Positions 36,146 through 45,902 of a DNA stretch of 64,000 nt are shown here, piece after piece. Positions within the stretch are counted from its first letter, which is position 1. Each line of letters starts with the position of its first letter. Location of the stretch: contig CAXBEV010000010.1 of the NCBI GenBank assembly GCA_963974935.1, forward strand, positions 60,923 through 124,922, written 5' to 3'. A program made the position numbers and the translations under genes. The notes beneath the pieces were generated by a model. That model was given only the letters and a program-made list of their open reading frames with translations. It searched no databases and was not told the origin of the DNA. Origin of the DNA: UBA4479 sp963974935 (GTDB lineage: Bacteria; Pseudomonadota; Alphaproteobacteria; Rhodospirillales; Casp-alpha2).

Positions 36146-36163
36146 AGCGCAACGGGTTGCGCT
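36146..36163. other. Perfect 8-bp inverted repeat after arsC
   Basis: AGCGCAAC-GG-GTTGCGCT starts 3 bases after the arsC stop. As RNA it could form a 7-bp hairpin, but no T run follows, so it may equally be an operator-like site before the next gene. Confidence 0.4.
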
Positions 36164-36238
36164 CGCTGACGGTGTAAGCTTGCGGAGTTGAGCAAGCCTC
36201 TGCAATATGCTTCCGGATTCAGAGTCCGGGGGGACAGT

Positions 36239-37759
36239 ATGGCGAAAGACGGAAGCAAACCGGTGGTCGTTGCGAAACGACGCGCAAAAGCCGTGCTGAA
36301 GCCGCGCGAGACGAAGTCGGCAGCACCGACCGTGTCTGAGCCGCACACCGTCGATCCGGAAAAGCTCGAAATTTGGCGTTCACTCCCCGAAGATCAGCGG
36401 AATGCTCTGCGAGAGCGCGAAGCAGCGCGATTGTTTGCCCGTGCCGCCCAGGTGCACCGCGACGGCAATTTGGCCGATGCGATCAAGACCTACGGCAAAT
36501 CGTTGTTGCTCAATCCGAAGCAACCCGATGTGTACAACAACATGGGTGTGGCGCTCAGAGCTGAAGGTAAGCTTGAAGCTGCTGTTGCCTGCTACCGCCG
36601 CGCTTTGGTGTTGAAGCCCAACAATTCGGGTGTGTATTCCAACATGGGTAACGCGCTACGGGAACTGGGCCGCCTTGAAATCGCTCAGGCCAGCCATCAA
36701 CAAGCCGTACGCCTATCGCCGAACTCACCCGAAGCCTATTACAATTTAGGCCTGGTGTTGCGTGATCTAGGACAGCCGGATGCCGCGCTCAGCTGCTTCG
36801 ATAAAGCGCTCAGTCTGGACGAAAATCATGTCGACTGCCAGTGGGACCGAGCGCTGACCTTGCTTGAGATGGGGCGCCTCAAAGAAGGTTTTGAGGCCTA
36901 TGAATCGCGCTGGAACCTGGCCCGTAGTCCAGCCCGCACGTTCGACAAGCCGTTGTGGGACGGTGCCGACCTTAAAGGAAAATCGATCCTGATCCACCAC
37001 GAGCAGGGCTTCGGCGACATGATCCAGTTCGCCCGCTATTTGCCAATGATTAAAGCGCGAGGTGGACAGGTTGTGGTCGAGGTGCAGGCGGAATTGGCAC
37101 GCCTGATGGGCTCGGTCGAGGGTGTTTCAAAGGTCTTCAATCGCGGCCAGACGCCGCCGAACTTTGATTGCTATGCACCGATGATGTCGCTGCCGCATAT
37201 TTTCGGTACCGATAGGGAGTCGATTCCTGCCGACGTGCCCTATGTTGCGTCGATTGACCCGAATGCGGTGCAGTTGCCGCCGGCGCTGGGTCGGATCAAG
37301 CGGGTCGGAATTGCTTGGGCCGGTCGCAAAACGCACCGTAACGACAAGAACCGTTCTGCCGGTTTCCGGCATTTCATCGAAATTCTCGGATTGCCAGGGA
37401 TGTCGGTGTTCTCGCTGCAAAAAGGTGACGCAGCGGGCGATATTGCGACATTTGGCTGTGACGGTTTGGTCACCGACCTTGGCGGCAGGCTGCGTGACTT
37501 CTCAGACACGGCGGCGGTGATCGCACAGCTTGATTTGGTGATCACGGTCGATACTGCGCTTGCGCATTTAGCAGGTGCGATGGGCAAACCTGTCTGGGTT
37601 GCGGTGCCGTTTGCACCCGATTGGCGTTGGATGCGGGGCCGCGATACGTCGCCTTGGTACCCGTCGATGCGACTGTTCCGCCAACAGCGCTACGGCGCCT
37701 GGGATGGCGTTTTTGCCGAGATTCGCCGCGCTTTGGGCACGGAAATCGCGGCAAGCTGA
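36239..37759 (+). CDS. TPR protein with glycosyltransferase-9-like C-terminal domain
   Basis: 506 residues. A basic N-terminal tail of about 70 residues is followed by four or more TPR units (about 70-240; KQPDVYNNMGVALRAEGK, NNSGVYSNMGNALRELGR, NSPEAYYNLGLVLRDLGQ). The C-terminal 240 residues have a GT-B-like layout with HHEQGFGDMIQFARYLP, GIAWAGRKTHRNDK and a late DTALAHLAGAMGKPVWV, as in ADP-heptose transferases. Such TPR-GT fusions are common in Alphaproteobacteria; acceptors are unknown. ATG 36239 has a GGGGGGACAG ribosome site; TTG 36188 is rejected. Confidence 0.82.
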   Translation: MAKDGSKPVVVAKRRAKAVLKPRETKSAAPTVSEPHTVDPEKLEIWRSLPEDQRNALREREAARLFARAAQVHRDGNLADAIKTYGKSLLLNPKQPDVYNNMGVALRAEGKLEAAVACYRRALVLKPNNSGVYSNMGNALRELGRLEIAQASHQQAVRLSPNSPEAYYNLGLVLRDLGQPDAALSCFDKALSLDENHVDCQWDRALTLLEMGRLKEGFEAYESRWNLARSPARTFDKPLWDGADLKGKSILIHHEQGFGDMIQFARYLPMIKARGGQVVVEVQAELARLMGSVEGVSKVFNRGQTPPNFDCYAPMMSLPHIFGTDRESIPADVPYVASIDPNAVQLPPALGRIKRVGIAWAGRKTHRNDKNRSAGFRHFIEILGLPGMSVFSLQKGDAAGDIATFGCDGLVTDLGGRLRDFSDTAAVIAQLDLVITVDTALAHLAGAMGKPVWVAVPFAPDWRWMRGRDTSPWYPSMRLFRQQRYGAWDGVFAEIRRALGTEIAAS

Positions 37760-37840
37760 TCCCTTTCGATTAACAGCATCTTAAGTCTTTTTCTGCCACC
37801 CTAGGGCCACCTGGGCGATTGTCCCATTGAGGAGACTTGG

Positions 37841-39736
37841 GTGGCAGCGCAAGAATACAAAGCTGGTGAGATACTGCTCGCCGAGGGTGTCGTGCCCGAG
37901 CGTGCGTTCCGGATTCTGTCTGGATCGGTTGAACTCACACGCCTGATTGATGACGCGCAACTGCCGACCAACGTCTTGGATAGAGGCGCACTCGTCGGTG
38001 CCGAGGAATTGGTCGATGGCAGACCTATGGCAGATACGGCCCAAGCGTTGGGCAAGCTAAGTGTCGAGCCGATCACGATTGAGCAAGCTGTCCAATTGCT
38101 GGGACGCCAACCGAAAAAGAATGCCACGTCGGATATTTCTGTGCGTACTGAGACGCCGAAGAAGGCCAGCACAGTGTCGGAATCCCACGCCCTCGTCGCA
38201 CTCTCATCAAGTGCTGAGACTGATTACGTGCAGGTGGATACGGCGTCAACGATCCTAAAGCCCGGCCTGCTGCGCCGGTTGTTGAAGCCGGAGTTTGCGG
38301 ATTTACATGATCGTCTGGATATTCGCGTCGCACCTTTGGAAGGTCCTGGAGGGGAGCAGGCATCGGCGCATTTGGTCAGCGAGTTGAATAAACGACGCGG
38401 CCTGCGCGCACGTCAGATGAATGCGAAAGTTTCCATCGGCGCCGGTGGTGATCCAGTCGGCGCGATGGCCGATTTACACGCGGCTGCGGTGCAATGGCTC
38501 GATGACAACGACGGGGACGTTTTATTATGGGGCGACGCGCCGAATGATGATCGCATGTATATCCGCTTCTTCGTTCGCGGCATCAAGCCGGTTGACAGTT
38601 TTCGGATTGGTGACGGTTGGACGCTGATGGTATTGCCGAACCCGTTGGATGCAGGTGCTGCGCATCGCTTGCACGCGGCCGTGTTGACGGCGCTTCGCAC
38701 CAAGACGGCGGGTAAACTTTTAACCGTTAAACGTGACCTGCATGTGTTGTTTGAAGATGCGCCAGATGCGCTGGGCCAAGAACTTCCAGGTATGCAGCCC
38801 TTAGAGTGCGCCGAAGATGCCATGGCGCGGGCGCGGATATTCGCCAACGCGACCCGCTTTAAGCGCCGCGCCGACGATGCGCGCACCGCGATCAATTTGG
38901 TCGACACCGCATTGAACACGTTCTCGCGCAAAGAAACACCGATTGAATGGGCCATGGCGCATCGTGACCGCGCATTGCTTAGTCAGTTTGTTGCTGAACG
39001 CGCAAACGATACGGACTCGCTGCGCGCCTCTCTCGGCGATCTTGAAGCCGCGCTGACGGTCATCGGGCCGGATCTGTTTCCCTTTGATTGGGCGACGTTG
39101 AATGACCGTTTGGGCTTGGCGCTCTATCGGCTCGATTTTGAAAGCGGCGACGCGGAGACACTGGAACGTGCGCTTCGTGCCTTCCAAGATGCGCTCACGG
39201 TATATGATAGACGCCAAACGCCGGCGGAATGGGCCGAGGCGATGGCACATTTCGGCCAAGTCGCCTTGGTGATCGGGCGTGAAAACCGTAATCCACGCAC
39301 CCTGCTGCGTGCGGTCGAGGCGTGCAATGCTGTGGTTTCCGTGCGGGACCGGAAAAACATGCCGCTGCATTGGGCGTCGGCACAGAACAATCTGGGCTCA
39401 GCGTTGTTTCTGTATGGGCGCGTTGCCGGTGACCGGGAAGCCTTGGCCGGTGCGCGCGATGCCTTTAACACGGCGTACGCGATCTATATGGAAAAAGGTG
39501 CGGAGCGTCTTGCGGGTGTGACGGCGAAAAATTTGGCGCACGTTGAAAAGGCGCTCAAGCGCCGCCAAATTGCGGCGCGACCGGCGGGGCCAGCGCGCCC
39601 GTCGCAGATGTGGGAAGCAGATGCAAACGATCCGCCGCCATTGCCATGGGAGTTTGAGGTCCGTGATGCGCCGAAGCAGCGCGCGGCTGTGGACGACGAT
39701 GACGACGATGTCTGGCTTGATGACCGTTTACGCTAA
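37841..39736 (+). CDS. Large protein with cyclic-nucleotide-binding-like and TPR-like domains
   Basis: 631 residues from GTG with GAGGAG upstream. Residues 1-85 look like the front of a CNMP-binding/Crp beta-roll (KAGEILLAEGVVPERAFRIL-SGSVEL). The middle (about 135-300) is unassigned. Residues about 330-560 form long helical TPR-like repeats, each with an A.T.Y.R..TP.EWA or LHWA phrase. The tail is strongly acidic (six Asp in a row). No DNA-binding domain or membrane segment is visible. Possibly a nucleotide-sensing scaffold; function not assignable. Confidence 0.75.
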   Translation: MAAQEYKAGEILLAEGVVPERAFRILSGSVELTRLIDDAQLPTNVLDRGALVGAEELVDGRPMADTAQALGKLSVEPITIEQAVQLLGRQPKKNATSDISVRTETPKKASTVSESHALVALSSSAETDYVQVDTASTILKPGLLRRLLKPEFADLHDRLDIRVAPLEGPGGEQASAHLVSELNKRRGLRARQMNAKVSIGAGGDPVGAMADLHAAAVQWLDDNDGDVLLWGDAPNDDRMYIRFFVRGIKPVDSFRIGDGWTLMVLPNPLDAGAAHRLHAAVLTALRTKTAGKLLTVKRDLHVLFEDAPDALGQELPGMQPLECAEDAMARARIFANATRFKRRADDARTAINLVDTALNTFSRKETPIEWAMAHRDRALLSQFVAERANDTDSLRASLGDLEAALTVIGPDLFPFDWATLNDRLGLALYRLDFESGDAETLERALRAFQDALTVYDRRQTPAEWAEAMAHFGQVALVIGRENRNPRTLLRAVEACNAVVSVRDRKNMPLHWASAQNNLGSALFLYGRVAGDREALAGARDAFNTAYAIYMEKGAERLAGVTAKNLAHVEKALKRRQIAARPAGPARPSQMWEADANDPPPLPWEFEVRDAPKQRAAVDDDDDDVWLDDRLR

Positions 39737-39746
39737 TCGCATTATT

Positions 39747-40160
39747 TTAGCGCACCACAAATACTGAAATCGGCGCATGCGATGCGACGTAGCCTGCATT
39801 CGACGACAAGAAATGCTCGCGCATACCGGGCACATGTGACGCCATTACGATGACATCGGCACCTATGGTCTGGCTCGCATCGATAAGTGCTGGGTGAAGC
39901 TCGACCGCCGGATCGTGACAATTAATGGTCCGGGTTGCGACCGGCACTTTGAAAGTTTTTTTCTGACCTTCCGCGAAAGCATCAAGTTTTTCTGCGAATT
40001 CTTGCTCAGAATGGGCGATCGCGCTCGGCGCCGATGCGGTAACGCCGACATATACGATTTCCGCGCCATGTTGCTGCGCCAATTCGCCTGCCAGCGTTAT
40101 CGCTTTGGTTAGTTTCTCTGTGTGTGCCAAGTCAATTGGGATCATAACGCGATGAAACAT
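39747..40160 (-). CDS. Universal stress protein (UspA family)
   Basis: 137 residues of a single Usp fold: MFHRVMIPIDL at the start, IGADVIVMASHVPG (about 100-113) and a C-terminal SHAPISVFVVR. The G-2x-G-9x-G(S/T) ATP loop is only partly kept (GMREHFLSSNAG). ACAGGAG lies before the 40160 ATG. It converges with the large TPR gene. The role in stress survival is by family only. Confidence 0.9.
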   Translation of the reverse strand: MFHRVMIPIDLAHTEKLTKAITLAGELAQQHGAEIVYVGVTASAPSAIAHSEQEFAEKLDAFAEGQKKTFKVPVATRTINCHDPAVELHPALIDASQTIGADVIVMASHVPGMREHFLSSNAGYVASHAPISVFVVR

Positions 40161-40288
40161 ATAAGCTCCTGTTTTAAGTAATATTGTGACCGAGCCTAGA
40201 TGGTTGCGCGCAAGATGACCTTGATCTGAGTCAAAGTCTTTCGTGCGCGCCGCTTGCATGGTGGGCATGCGCGCGCTATTTCCGACGT

Positions 40289-40525
40289 ATGGTCGACGAA
40301 GCAAAAAAGTTTGATATCGAAGGTGTTGTTTGGCGTCAGCCGGACGGTGCGTTGGTGTCGTGCGAGGAAAAGCTCGTCGTGCTAAGGGAAAACCTTGATG
40401 AAATCCGCCAGCAGTCCCAAGACGCGCTTGAAGACGCGATCCTTATGGGATGCGACGAAACCCAAGTTCGCGAGGTTTTTGATCAAATGATCCGCACTTT
40501 GGAAAACCCTTACGCTAAAAAATGA
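40289..40525 (+). CDS. Small conserved hypothetical protein
   Basis: 78 residues, acidic and helical. It opens with a short strand pair (DIEGVVWRQPDGALVSCEEK) followed by two helices. It is divergent from the usp gene and 75 bases before a LysR gene on the same strand. No family name is recognised, but the codon use and fold-like pattern look genuine. Confidence 0.65.
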   Translation: MVDEAKKFDIEGVVWRQPDGALVSCEEKLVVLRENLDEIRQQSQDALEDAILMGCDETQVREVFDQMIRTLENPYAKK

Positions 40526-40599
40526 GCGCGCACGCAAGATGTGACCAGGATCTGATGAAGGTGCTTTTTTGCCCTGCGCAATCCCGCTAGGCTTAGTGT

Positions 40600-41475
40600 A
40601 TGGACCTCAGGCATCTGAAAACATTGATTGCGATTGCCGAGAACGGCTCGTTCGCAGCGGCGGGGGACGCCATCGGCTTGACCCAGTCCGCTGTCAGCCT
40701 ACACGTTAAAGCGTTGGAAGAAGCCCTCGAAACTAAGTTATTTGACCGCACGACGCGACCGCCGCGGCTCAACACCCGGGGTCGAAATCTGGTAGATCGT
40801 GCCCGCGACATTGTCGAGCAGTGCGAGGGCCTTAGTGATCTGGTGTCTGGGGATTCGTTGGCAGGCTCGCTCGATGTTGGTGCCGTGCCGACGCTGCTGT
40901 CGGGCATTTTGCCGCCTGCGCTTGGTGCGATCCGCGCGCAGCATCCAGATCTTCGCATACGCGTGTCGAGTGGGCTATCCGCCGATTTGGTCGGTCGCGT
41001 TCATAAGGGGGAATTGGATGCCGCCGTGGTGACCGAGCCCTCGCAGGTGCAGACCGGGCTTAGTTGGCACATGTACGCCGAAGAGCCGTTGCTGGTGATT
41101 GCCCCAAAAGGCACGAAGGGTTCGACGGACCGTGAACTTCTGGCCGCCGGCCCGTTTATCCGTTTTCAGCGGTTTGCGTGGGCCGGGCGATTGATCGATA
41201 CGCATCTTAAGGATCGCGGCATCAAGGTGCACACGGGGATGGAGATCGACTCGCTCGAAGCCATCGCCCTCATGGTGGCACATGGACTAGGCGTTTCCGT
41301 GGTGCCCGACCGGGCCGGCGCGAGCCTGCCCGAAAACATCGAACGCATACCATTTGGCGACCCGCCTTTATGTCGCGTCGTCGGCGTCGTTGAGCGTCGT
41401 GATAATCCAAAAGCACACTTGATCCGCGGTCTGGTCGAGATATTGGCGCGGCTTGCGCATCCAAACAGCAGATAA
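40600..41475 (+). CDS. LysR-family transcriptional regulator
   Basis: 291 residues. An N-terminal winged helix-turn-helix (residues 1-62; SFAAAGDAIGLTQSAVSLHVKALE) is followed by a two-lobed ligand-binding domain. The same-strand CoA-transferase operon begins 317 bases downstream and is a plausible target; LysR targets are often adjacent, though usually divergent. The effector is unknown. Confidence 0.93.
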   Translation: MDLRHLKTLIAIAENGSFAAAGDAIGLTQSAVSLHVKALEEALETKLFDRTTRPPRLNTRGRNLVDRARDIVEQCEGLSDLVSGDSLAGSLDVGAVPTLLSGILPPALGAIRAQHPDLRIRVSSGLSADLVGRVHKGELDAAVVTEPSQVQTGLSWHMYAEEPLLVIAPKGTKGSTDRELLAAGPFIRFQRFAWAGRLIDTHLKDRGIKVHTGMEIDSLEAIALMVAHGLGVSVVPDRAGASLPENIERIPFGDPPLCRVVGVVERRDNPKAHLIRGLVEILARLAHPNSR

Positions 41476-41792
41476 ACCGCGGCGGAGACGACCAAGGAAA
41501 AGAACACCGCCATCAGCGCCTTGGCGAAAGAAGGCAATGATGGTCCGTATTCCAGTATTCCTCCTTTCGGTCCCGTTGTGCACGGGTTGGCATGGTCCAC
41601 GCAACGCGTCCTCTAAGCAGGGGCATTTCTTGCGTCTGGTATCCTTTTGGTATCAACATGGGGAAGAATTAATTCACCCGCTATCCATGATTAAAACAGA
41701 AGATAATCCAAAGGATTATTCGTTTTTATCAAGAAAGTGTGTGCGCTAGAACAAATGACCGGTGAAAACCGCCGGATCGGGGAGGAAATACC
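41476..41792. other. Gene-free stretch before the CoA-transferase operon
   Basis: No convincing gene. The minus strand has an open stretch at about 41600-41470 with one hydrophobic helix (AVFFSLVVSAAVYLLFG), perhaps the tail of a lost membrane protein; it has no good start and runs into the LysR gene. The AT-rich part at 41640-41760 is the likely promoter region of the 41793 operon, but no clear operator was found. Confidence 0.4.
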
Positions 41793-43019
41793 ATGACGGA
41801 CGTGACGGGACCGCTGGACGGCATCCGTATTCTTGATTTGACGCGCATTTTGGCGGGACCGACGTGCACGCAGTTGATGGGGGATTTGGGCGCCGATATT
41901 ATCAAGATCGAAAAACCCGTCGCCGGCGATGATACCCGGAGTTGGGGCCCGCCTTATCTGGCTGATAAAGACGGCAATGACACCCGCGAGAGCGCTTATT
42001 ATATGGCGTCGAACCGGAACAAGCGCTCGATCACCATCGATATCGGCAACCCTGAAGGGGTGAAGTTGATCAAGCAGATGCTGTCTAAATGCGATGCGCT
42101 CTGTCACAACTTTAAGGTCGGCGGTCTGGAAAAATATGGCCTCGGCTACGAAGACATTCACGCGGAGTTTCCGCATCTTGTTTATCTGCATATCTCAGGA
42201 TTTGGCCGCACCGGTCCGTATGCCAAGCGTGCCGGCTATGACATGTTGGCGCAAGGCATCGGCGGGGTGATGAGCCTGACTGGCCCTCCGGATGGTGACC
42301 CGCACAAAGTCGGCGTCGGCATTGCGGATGTAATGTGTGGTATGTACGCGACGACGGCCTTGCTGGCCGCGCTGCGGCATCGTGAACGCACCGGCCAAGG
42401 ACAGTTGATCGATCTTGCGCTGTTGGACGCGCAAGTCGCGTGGTTGATCAATGAGGGCGTGAACTACCTGACATGTGGGAAAGAACCCGTGCGGCGCGGC
42501 AATGCGCATTCCAACATCGTGCCTTATGACGTGATGCCGACGGCGGACGGCTACGTCATCTTGGCGGTCGGCAATGACGGGCAGTACAAGCGGTTCTGTG
42601 AATATGCCGAGCGTCCGGAATTGGCGACGGATGAACGCTTTCTGACCAACGATCTTCGGGTGCGGAATCGTGATGCGATCACGCCGTTGCTGCGGCAGAT
42701 GATGGTGATGAAAACCACGGACGAATGGATCCAAGGCCTGGCGCCTTTGGGTGTGCCCTGTGCGCCTGTGAACACGATCCCGCAGACCTTTGCCGATCCG
42801 CAGATTCAGCATCGCGGCATGGCGATTGAAATGCCTCATCCAACCTCACAAGACGGAAAGTGCAATTTGATCGGTAACCCGATCAACCTGTCTGAAACGC
42901 CGGTGACCTATCGCCGCCCACCGCCGACATTGGGCCAACACACAGACGAAATCCTTGAAGAATTGCTGAACCTTGATGCCGAGACGCGCCAAAGCTTGCG
43001 CGACTCCGGTATCGTCTGA
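41793..43019 (+). CDS. CaiB/BaiF family CoA-transferase
   Basis: 408 residues, family III CoA-transferase with the usual opening (ILDLTRILAGP) and the catalytic Asp in VGIADVMCG near residue 180. Strong GGGAGG ribosome site. First gene of an operon with an acyl-CoA dehydrogenase and a TPP enzyme, so it probably activates a carboxylic acid by CoA transfer before oxidation. It is a paralogue of 160-1359, sharing the C-terminal TLGQHTDEIL motif. Confidence 0.92.
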   Translation: MTDVTGPLDGIRILDLTRILAGPTCTQLMGDLGADIIKIEKPVAGDDTRSWGPPYLADKDGNDTRESAYYMASNRNKRSITIDIGNPEGVKLIKQMLSKCDALCHNFKVGGLEKYGLGYEDIHAEFPHLVYLHISGFGRTGPYAKRAGYDMLAQGIGGVMSLTGPPDGDPHKVGVGIADVMCGMYATTALLAALRHRERTGQGQLIDLALLDAQVAWLINEGVNYLTCGKEPVRRGNAHSNIVPYDVMPTADGYVILAVGNDGQYKRFCEYAERPELATDERFLTNDLRVRNRDAITPLLRQMMVMKTTDEWIQGLAPLGVPCAPVNTIPQTFADPQIQHRGMAIEMPHPTSQDGKCNLIGNPINLSETPVTYRRPPPTLGQHTDEILEELLNLDAETRQSLRDSGIV

Positions 43020-43042
43020 TCAAGCCGAAGGAGGCCATTGAT

Positions 43043-44260
43043 ATGTTCACGCTGAGCGACGAACTGATCCAATTGCAAGATGCCGCGCGCACCCTGGCCC
43101 GCGACGTGATCGCCGAGCGCGCCGCAGAAGTTGACCGCACCGAGGCCTATCCCTGGCATAACGTCGAAACGCTGACCGAGGCCGGATTTATGGGGATGAC
43201 GATCCCGACCGAATGGGGTGGGCGTGGATTTTCGTTCTTGCATGCGGTGCTGGTCGTTGATGAGATGGCCAAGGTTTGTGGGGTTAGTGCACGGATTGTT
43301 GTTGAGGCAAATATGGGAGCCGTCAGTGCGATTATGCGCTATGGCTCAGACGCGCAAAAGAAGTTGGCGGCAGGCCTTGTGTTGGCGGGCGACAAACCGG
43401 CGATCTGTATCACTGAACCCGACGCCGGCAGTGCGGCCACCGATATGACGACGACGGCGGTTAAAAAAGGCGACAGCTACGTTATCAATGGCCGAAAGCA
43501 TTGGATCACGGGCGGCGGTGTGTCCAAGTTGCATTTGATTTTTGCGCGCGTCATTGAAGACGGTGAAGACAAAGGGATCGGTGGTTTCATCGCGATCCGG
43601 GACCAGGCTGAAGGACTTCGTGTCGGCACCCGCGAGCCGGCGATGGGGCTGCGCGGTATTCCTGAATGCGAGATGATTTTTGAAGATCTGGTCGTGCCGG
43701 AAACCATGGCTTTGATTCCGCCTGAAGGCATCAAGCGGGGCTTTGCCGGTTTGATGAATGCTTACAACTCGCAGCGCGTGGGCGCGGCGACGGTGGCGCT
43801 CGGCATCGCTGAAGGGGCGTATGAAAATGCGCTGGCTTTTGCCCAAGAACGCGAGCAGTTCGGCCGCCCGATTTGTGAATTCCAAGGTCTGCAATGGATG
43901 ATGGCGGACATGTCGGTCGGTTTGGCGGCGGCGCAGGCGCTGATCTATAAAGCCGCTGCGTCGGCCGAAACATCGGGCAGCGGCTTTCCCGATATGTTGA
44001 TGGCAGCGCAGGCGAAAATCTTGGCTGCCGATACCGCGATAAAGGTGACGTCCGATGCGTTGCAAGTTTATGGCGCCGCCGGCTATTCGCGCAATCAGCC
44101 GATGGAGCGCATGTATCGCGATGCCCGCATGTTCACGATTGGCGGCGGCACCGCGCAAGTTCTCCGCAACTTGGTCGCCGGTAAAATCTTGGATCGCAAG
44201 CTGCCGCAAACCCGCGATGGATACGCAAAACTTGCGAAGCGCGCAGAGGCCGCAGAATGA
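43043..44260 (+). CDS. Acyl-CoA dehydrogenase
   Basis: 405 residues with the three-domain ACAD layout. FAD-contact strands ICITEPDAGSAA and HWITGGG are in the middle, and a C-terminal RMYRDARMFTIGGGTAQVLRN closes the site. At the position of the MCAD catalytic glutamate (YEGT) this protein has Gly (IGGGT), so the base may lie elsewhere, as in some ACAD branches. AAGGAGG precedes the ATG. Its stop overlaps the start of the TPP enzyme gene. Confidence 0.92.
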   Translation: MFTLSDELIQLQDAARTLARDVIAERAAEVDRTEAYPWHNVETLTEAGFMGMTIPTEWGGRGFSFLHAVLVVDEMAKVCGVSARIVVEANMGAVSAIMRYGSDAQKKLAAGLVLAGDKPAICITEPDAGSAATDMTTTAVKKGDSYVINGRKHWITGGGVSKLHLIFARVIEDGEDKGIGGFIAIRDQAEGLRVGTREPAMGLRGIPECEMIFEDLVVPETMALIPPEGIKRGFAGLMNAYNSQRVGAATVALGIAEGAYENALAFAQEREQFGRPICEFQGLQWMMADMSVGLAAAQALIYKAAASAETSGSGFPDMLMAAQAKILAADTAIKVTSDALQVYGAAGYSRNQPMERMYRDARMFTIGGGTAQVLRNLVAGKILDRKLPQTRDGYAKLAKRAEAAE

Positions 44261-45873
44261 GCACCGGCGCAGACCTAATCGCGCAACGCCTTTTCGACGC
44301 CGGTTGTCGGCACGCGTTTGGAATCCCCGGCGGCGAGGTATTGTCGCTGATGGATGCCCTCGACCGCGTCGGTATCCAATTTCATTTGGTTAAACACGAG
44401 AACGCTGGAGGCTTTATGGCCGAAGGCACGTATCATGCCACAGGCACGCCGGCGATTTTGTTGGCGACCGTCGGGCCGGGCGTGGTGAATGCAATCAACG
44501 TCGTTGCCAATGCGTGGCAAGATCAAGTGCCGATGATTTTCCTGACCGGCTGTGTCGATGCCGCTGAAGCGGAATCGTACACCCATCAAGTGTTTGACCA
44601 TACCAAAGTCATTGCGCCGATTTCGAAGGCCTCGATGGTTGCTGCTGACGGGGCTGTGGATGTCATGATCGACAAAGCGCTCGCCATCGCCACAGCGGAC
44701 CCGCCGGGGCCCGTGCACATTGATGTGCCGATCGGCTTGGCCGGCGTCGAGAGCAAGCCAAGCGGGTATCCACGCTACACCAAGCCGTCGCCGACAGTGC
44801 CCGCAGACGGACCGGACCTGATGCGCGCACGGGATGCCATTGCCAACGCTACGCGACCGTTAATGATCTGCGGTGTCGAAGTGTTGCACCACGGCGCCGC
44901 CGACGCGGTGTCTGAGATGGCGCATCGTTTGTCGATCCCGACGTTGACCAGCTACAAAGCAAAAGGTGTGATCGCCGAGGATGATGTGTTGGCGCTCGGC
45001 GGTCACGGTTTATCGCCGAAGTCATTTAAACTTTTGAAGCCGCTGATTGATGATGCGGATGTCATCGTGCTGGCCGGGTACGATCCGATTGAAATGCGGA
45101 TCGATTGGCGTCACGTCTGGCAGCCGGGCACCGAAGGCAAAACCGTGATCGAGGTCTCCGCACAGCCCAATCGCCATTTTGTGCATCAAGCCGATATTAG
45201 TTTTGTCTGTGACGTTGGCGCCGGGCTGCGGGCGCTGACCGATGGCCTAAACGGCAAGCCGACATGGGCAGACGGCCAGGCGTTGAAAATGCGTGAGTCG
45301 TTGAAAGCCGCCTTTCCGACGGATGAAGTCTGGGGCCCGGCGGCCGTTATCGATGCTGCCCGGCAAGCGTTTCCGAAACACGGTTTTGCGGCTGTCGATA
45401 CCGGCGCGCACCGAATTTTGCTGAGCCAGCAATGGACGTGCTATGGGCCAAGAACTTTGGTGCAGTCGACCGGGCTTTGTACCATGGGCTGCGCGATGCC
45501 GCTTGCCATGGGGTATAAAATCGCCAACCCCGACACGCCGGTGATCGCTTTCACGGGGGATGCCGGGATGGAGATGATCCTGGGTGAGATGGCCACCTTG
45601 CGTGACATGAAGTTGCCGGTGGTGACCATCGTCTTCGTCGACGAAAGCCTGAGCCTGATCGAGTTAAAGCAGCGTGCCAACCGCCAAGACAACGTTGGTG
45701 TTGATTTCGGCGGTACCGATTTCGCCGCCGTCGCACAAGCCATGGGCGGCAATGGCGTGACGGCAACCAGTCGGGACACTTTAATGTCGGCGATTGAGGC
45801 CGGTTTGAATGCGGATACCTTCACGGTCATCGCATGCCCGATTGGTCGAAAGGCGTACGACGGTCGGTTCTGA
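44257..45873 (+). CDS. Thiamine-diphosphate enzyme, acetolactate synthase-like
   Basis: 538 residues, three-domain TPP fold. The cofactor-activating Glu48 lies in LVKHENAGGF. The C-terminal TPP motif begins GDAGMEM, but where the family has N-N or N-D the sequence is VDESLSLIELK, so the first Asn is Asp. The ATG overlaps the acyl-CoA dehydrogenase stop (ATGA), implying translational coupling. It probably cleaves or joins a 2-oxo or 2-hydroxyacyl compound from the same pathway; the substrate cannot be named. Confidence 0.85.
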   Translation: MSTGADLIAQRLFDAGCRHAFGIPGGEVLSLMDALDRVGIQFHLVKHENAGGFMAEGTYHATGTPAILLATVGPGVVNAINVVANAWQDQVPMIFLTGCVDAAEAESYTHQVFDHTKVIAPISKASMVAADGAVDVMIDKALAIATADPPGPVHIDVPIGLAGVESKPSGYPRYTKPSPTVPADGPDLMRARDAIANATRPLMICGVEVLHHGAADAVSEMAHRLSIPTLTSYKAKGVIAEDDVLALGGHGLSPKSFKLLKPLIDDADVIVLAGYDPIEMRIDWRHVWQPGTEGKTVIEVSAQPNRHFVHQADISFVCDVGAGLRALTDGLNGKPTWADGQALKMRESLKAAFPTDEVWGPAAVIDAARQAFPKHGFAAVDTGAHRILLSQQWTCYGPRTLVQSTGLCTMGCAMPLAMGYKIANPDTPVIAFTGDAGMEMILGEMATLRDMKLPVVTIVFVDESLSLIELKQRANRQDNVGVDFGGTDFAAVAQAMGGNGVTATSRDTLMSAIEAGLNADTFTVIACPIGRKAYDGRF

Positions 45874-45902
45874 TATTATCGGTTTTATAACGTGAAGGCT
45901 GT

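Noticed and set aside
41470..41600. Short minus-strand hydrophobic protein
   Set aside because: One helix only, no ribosome site, and the reading frame continues into the antisense of LysR. It may be a relic but cannot be supported.
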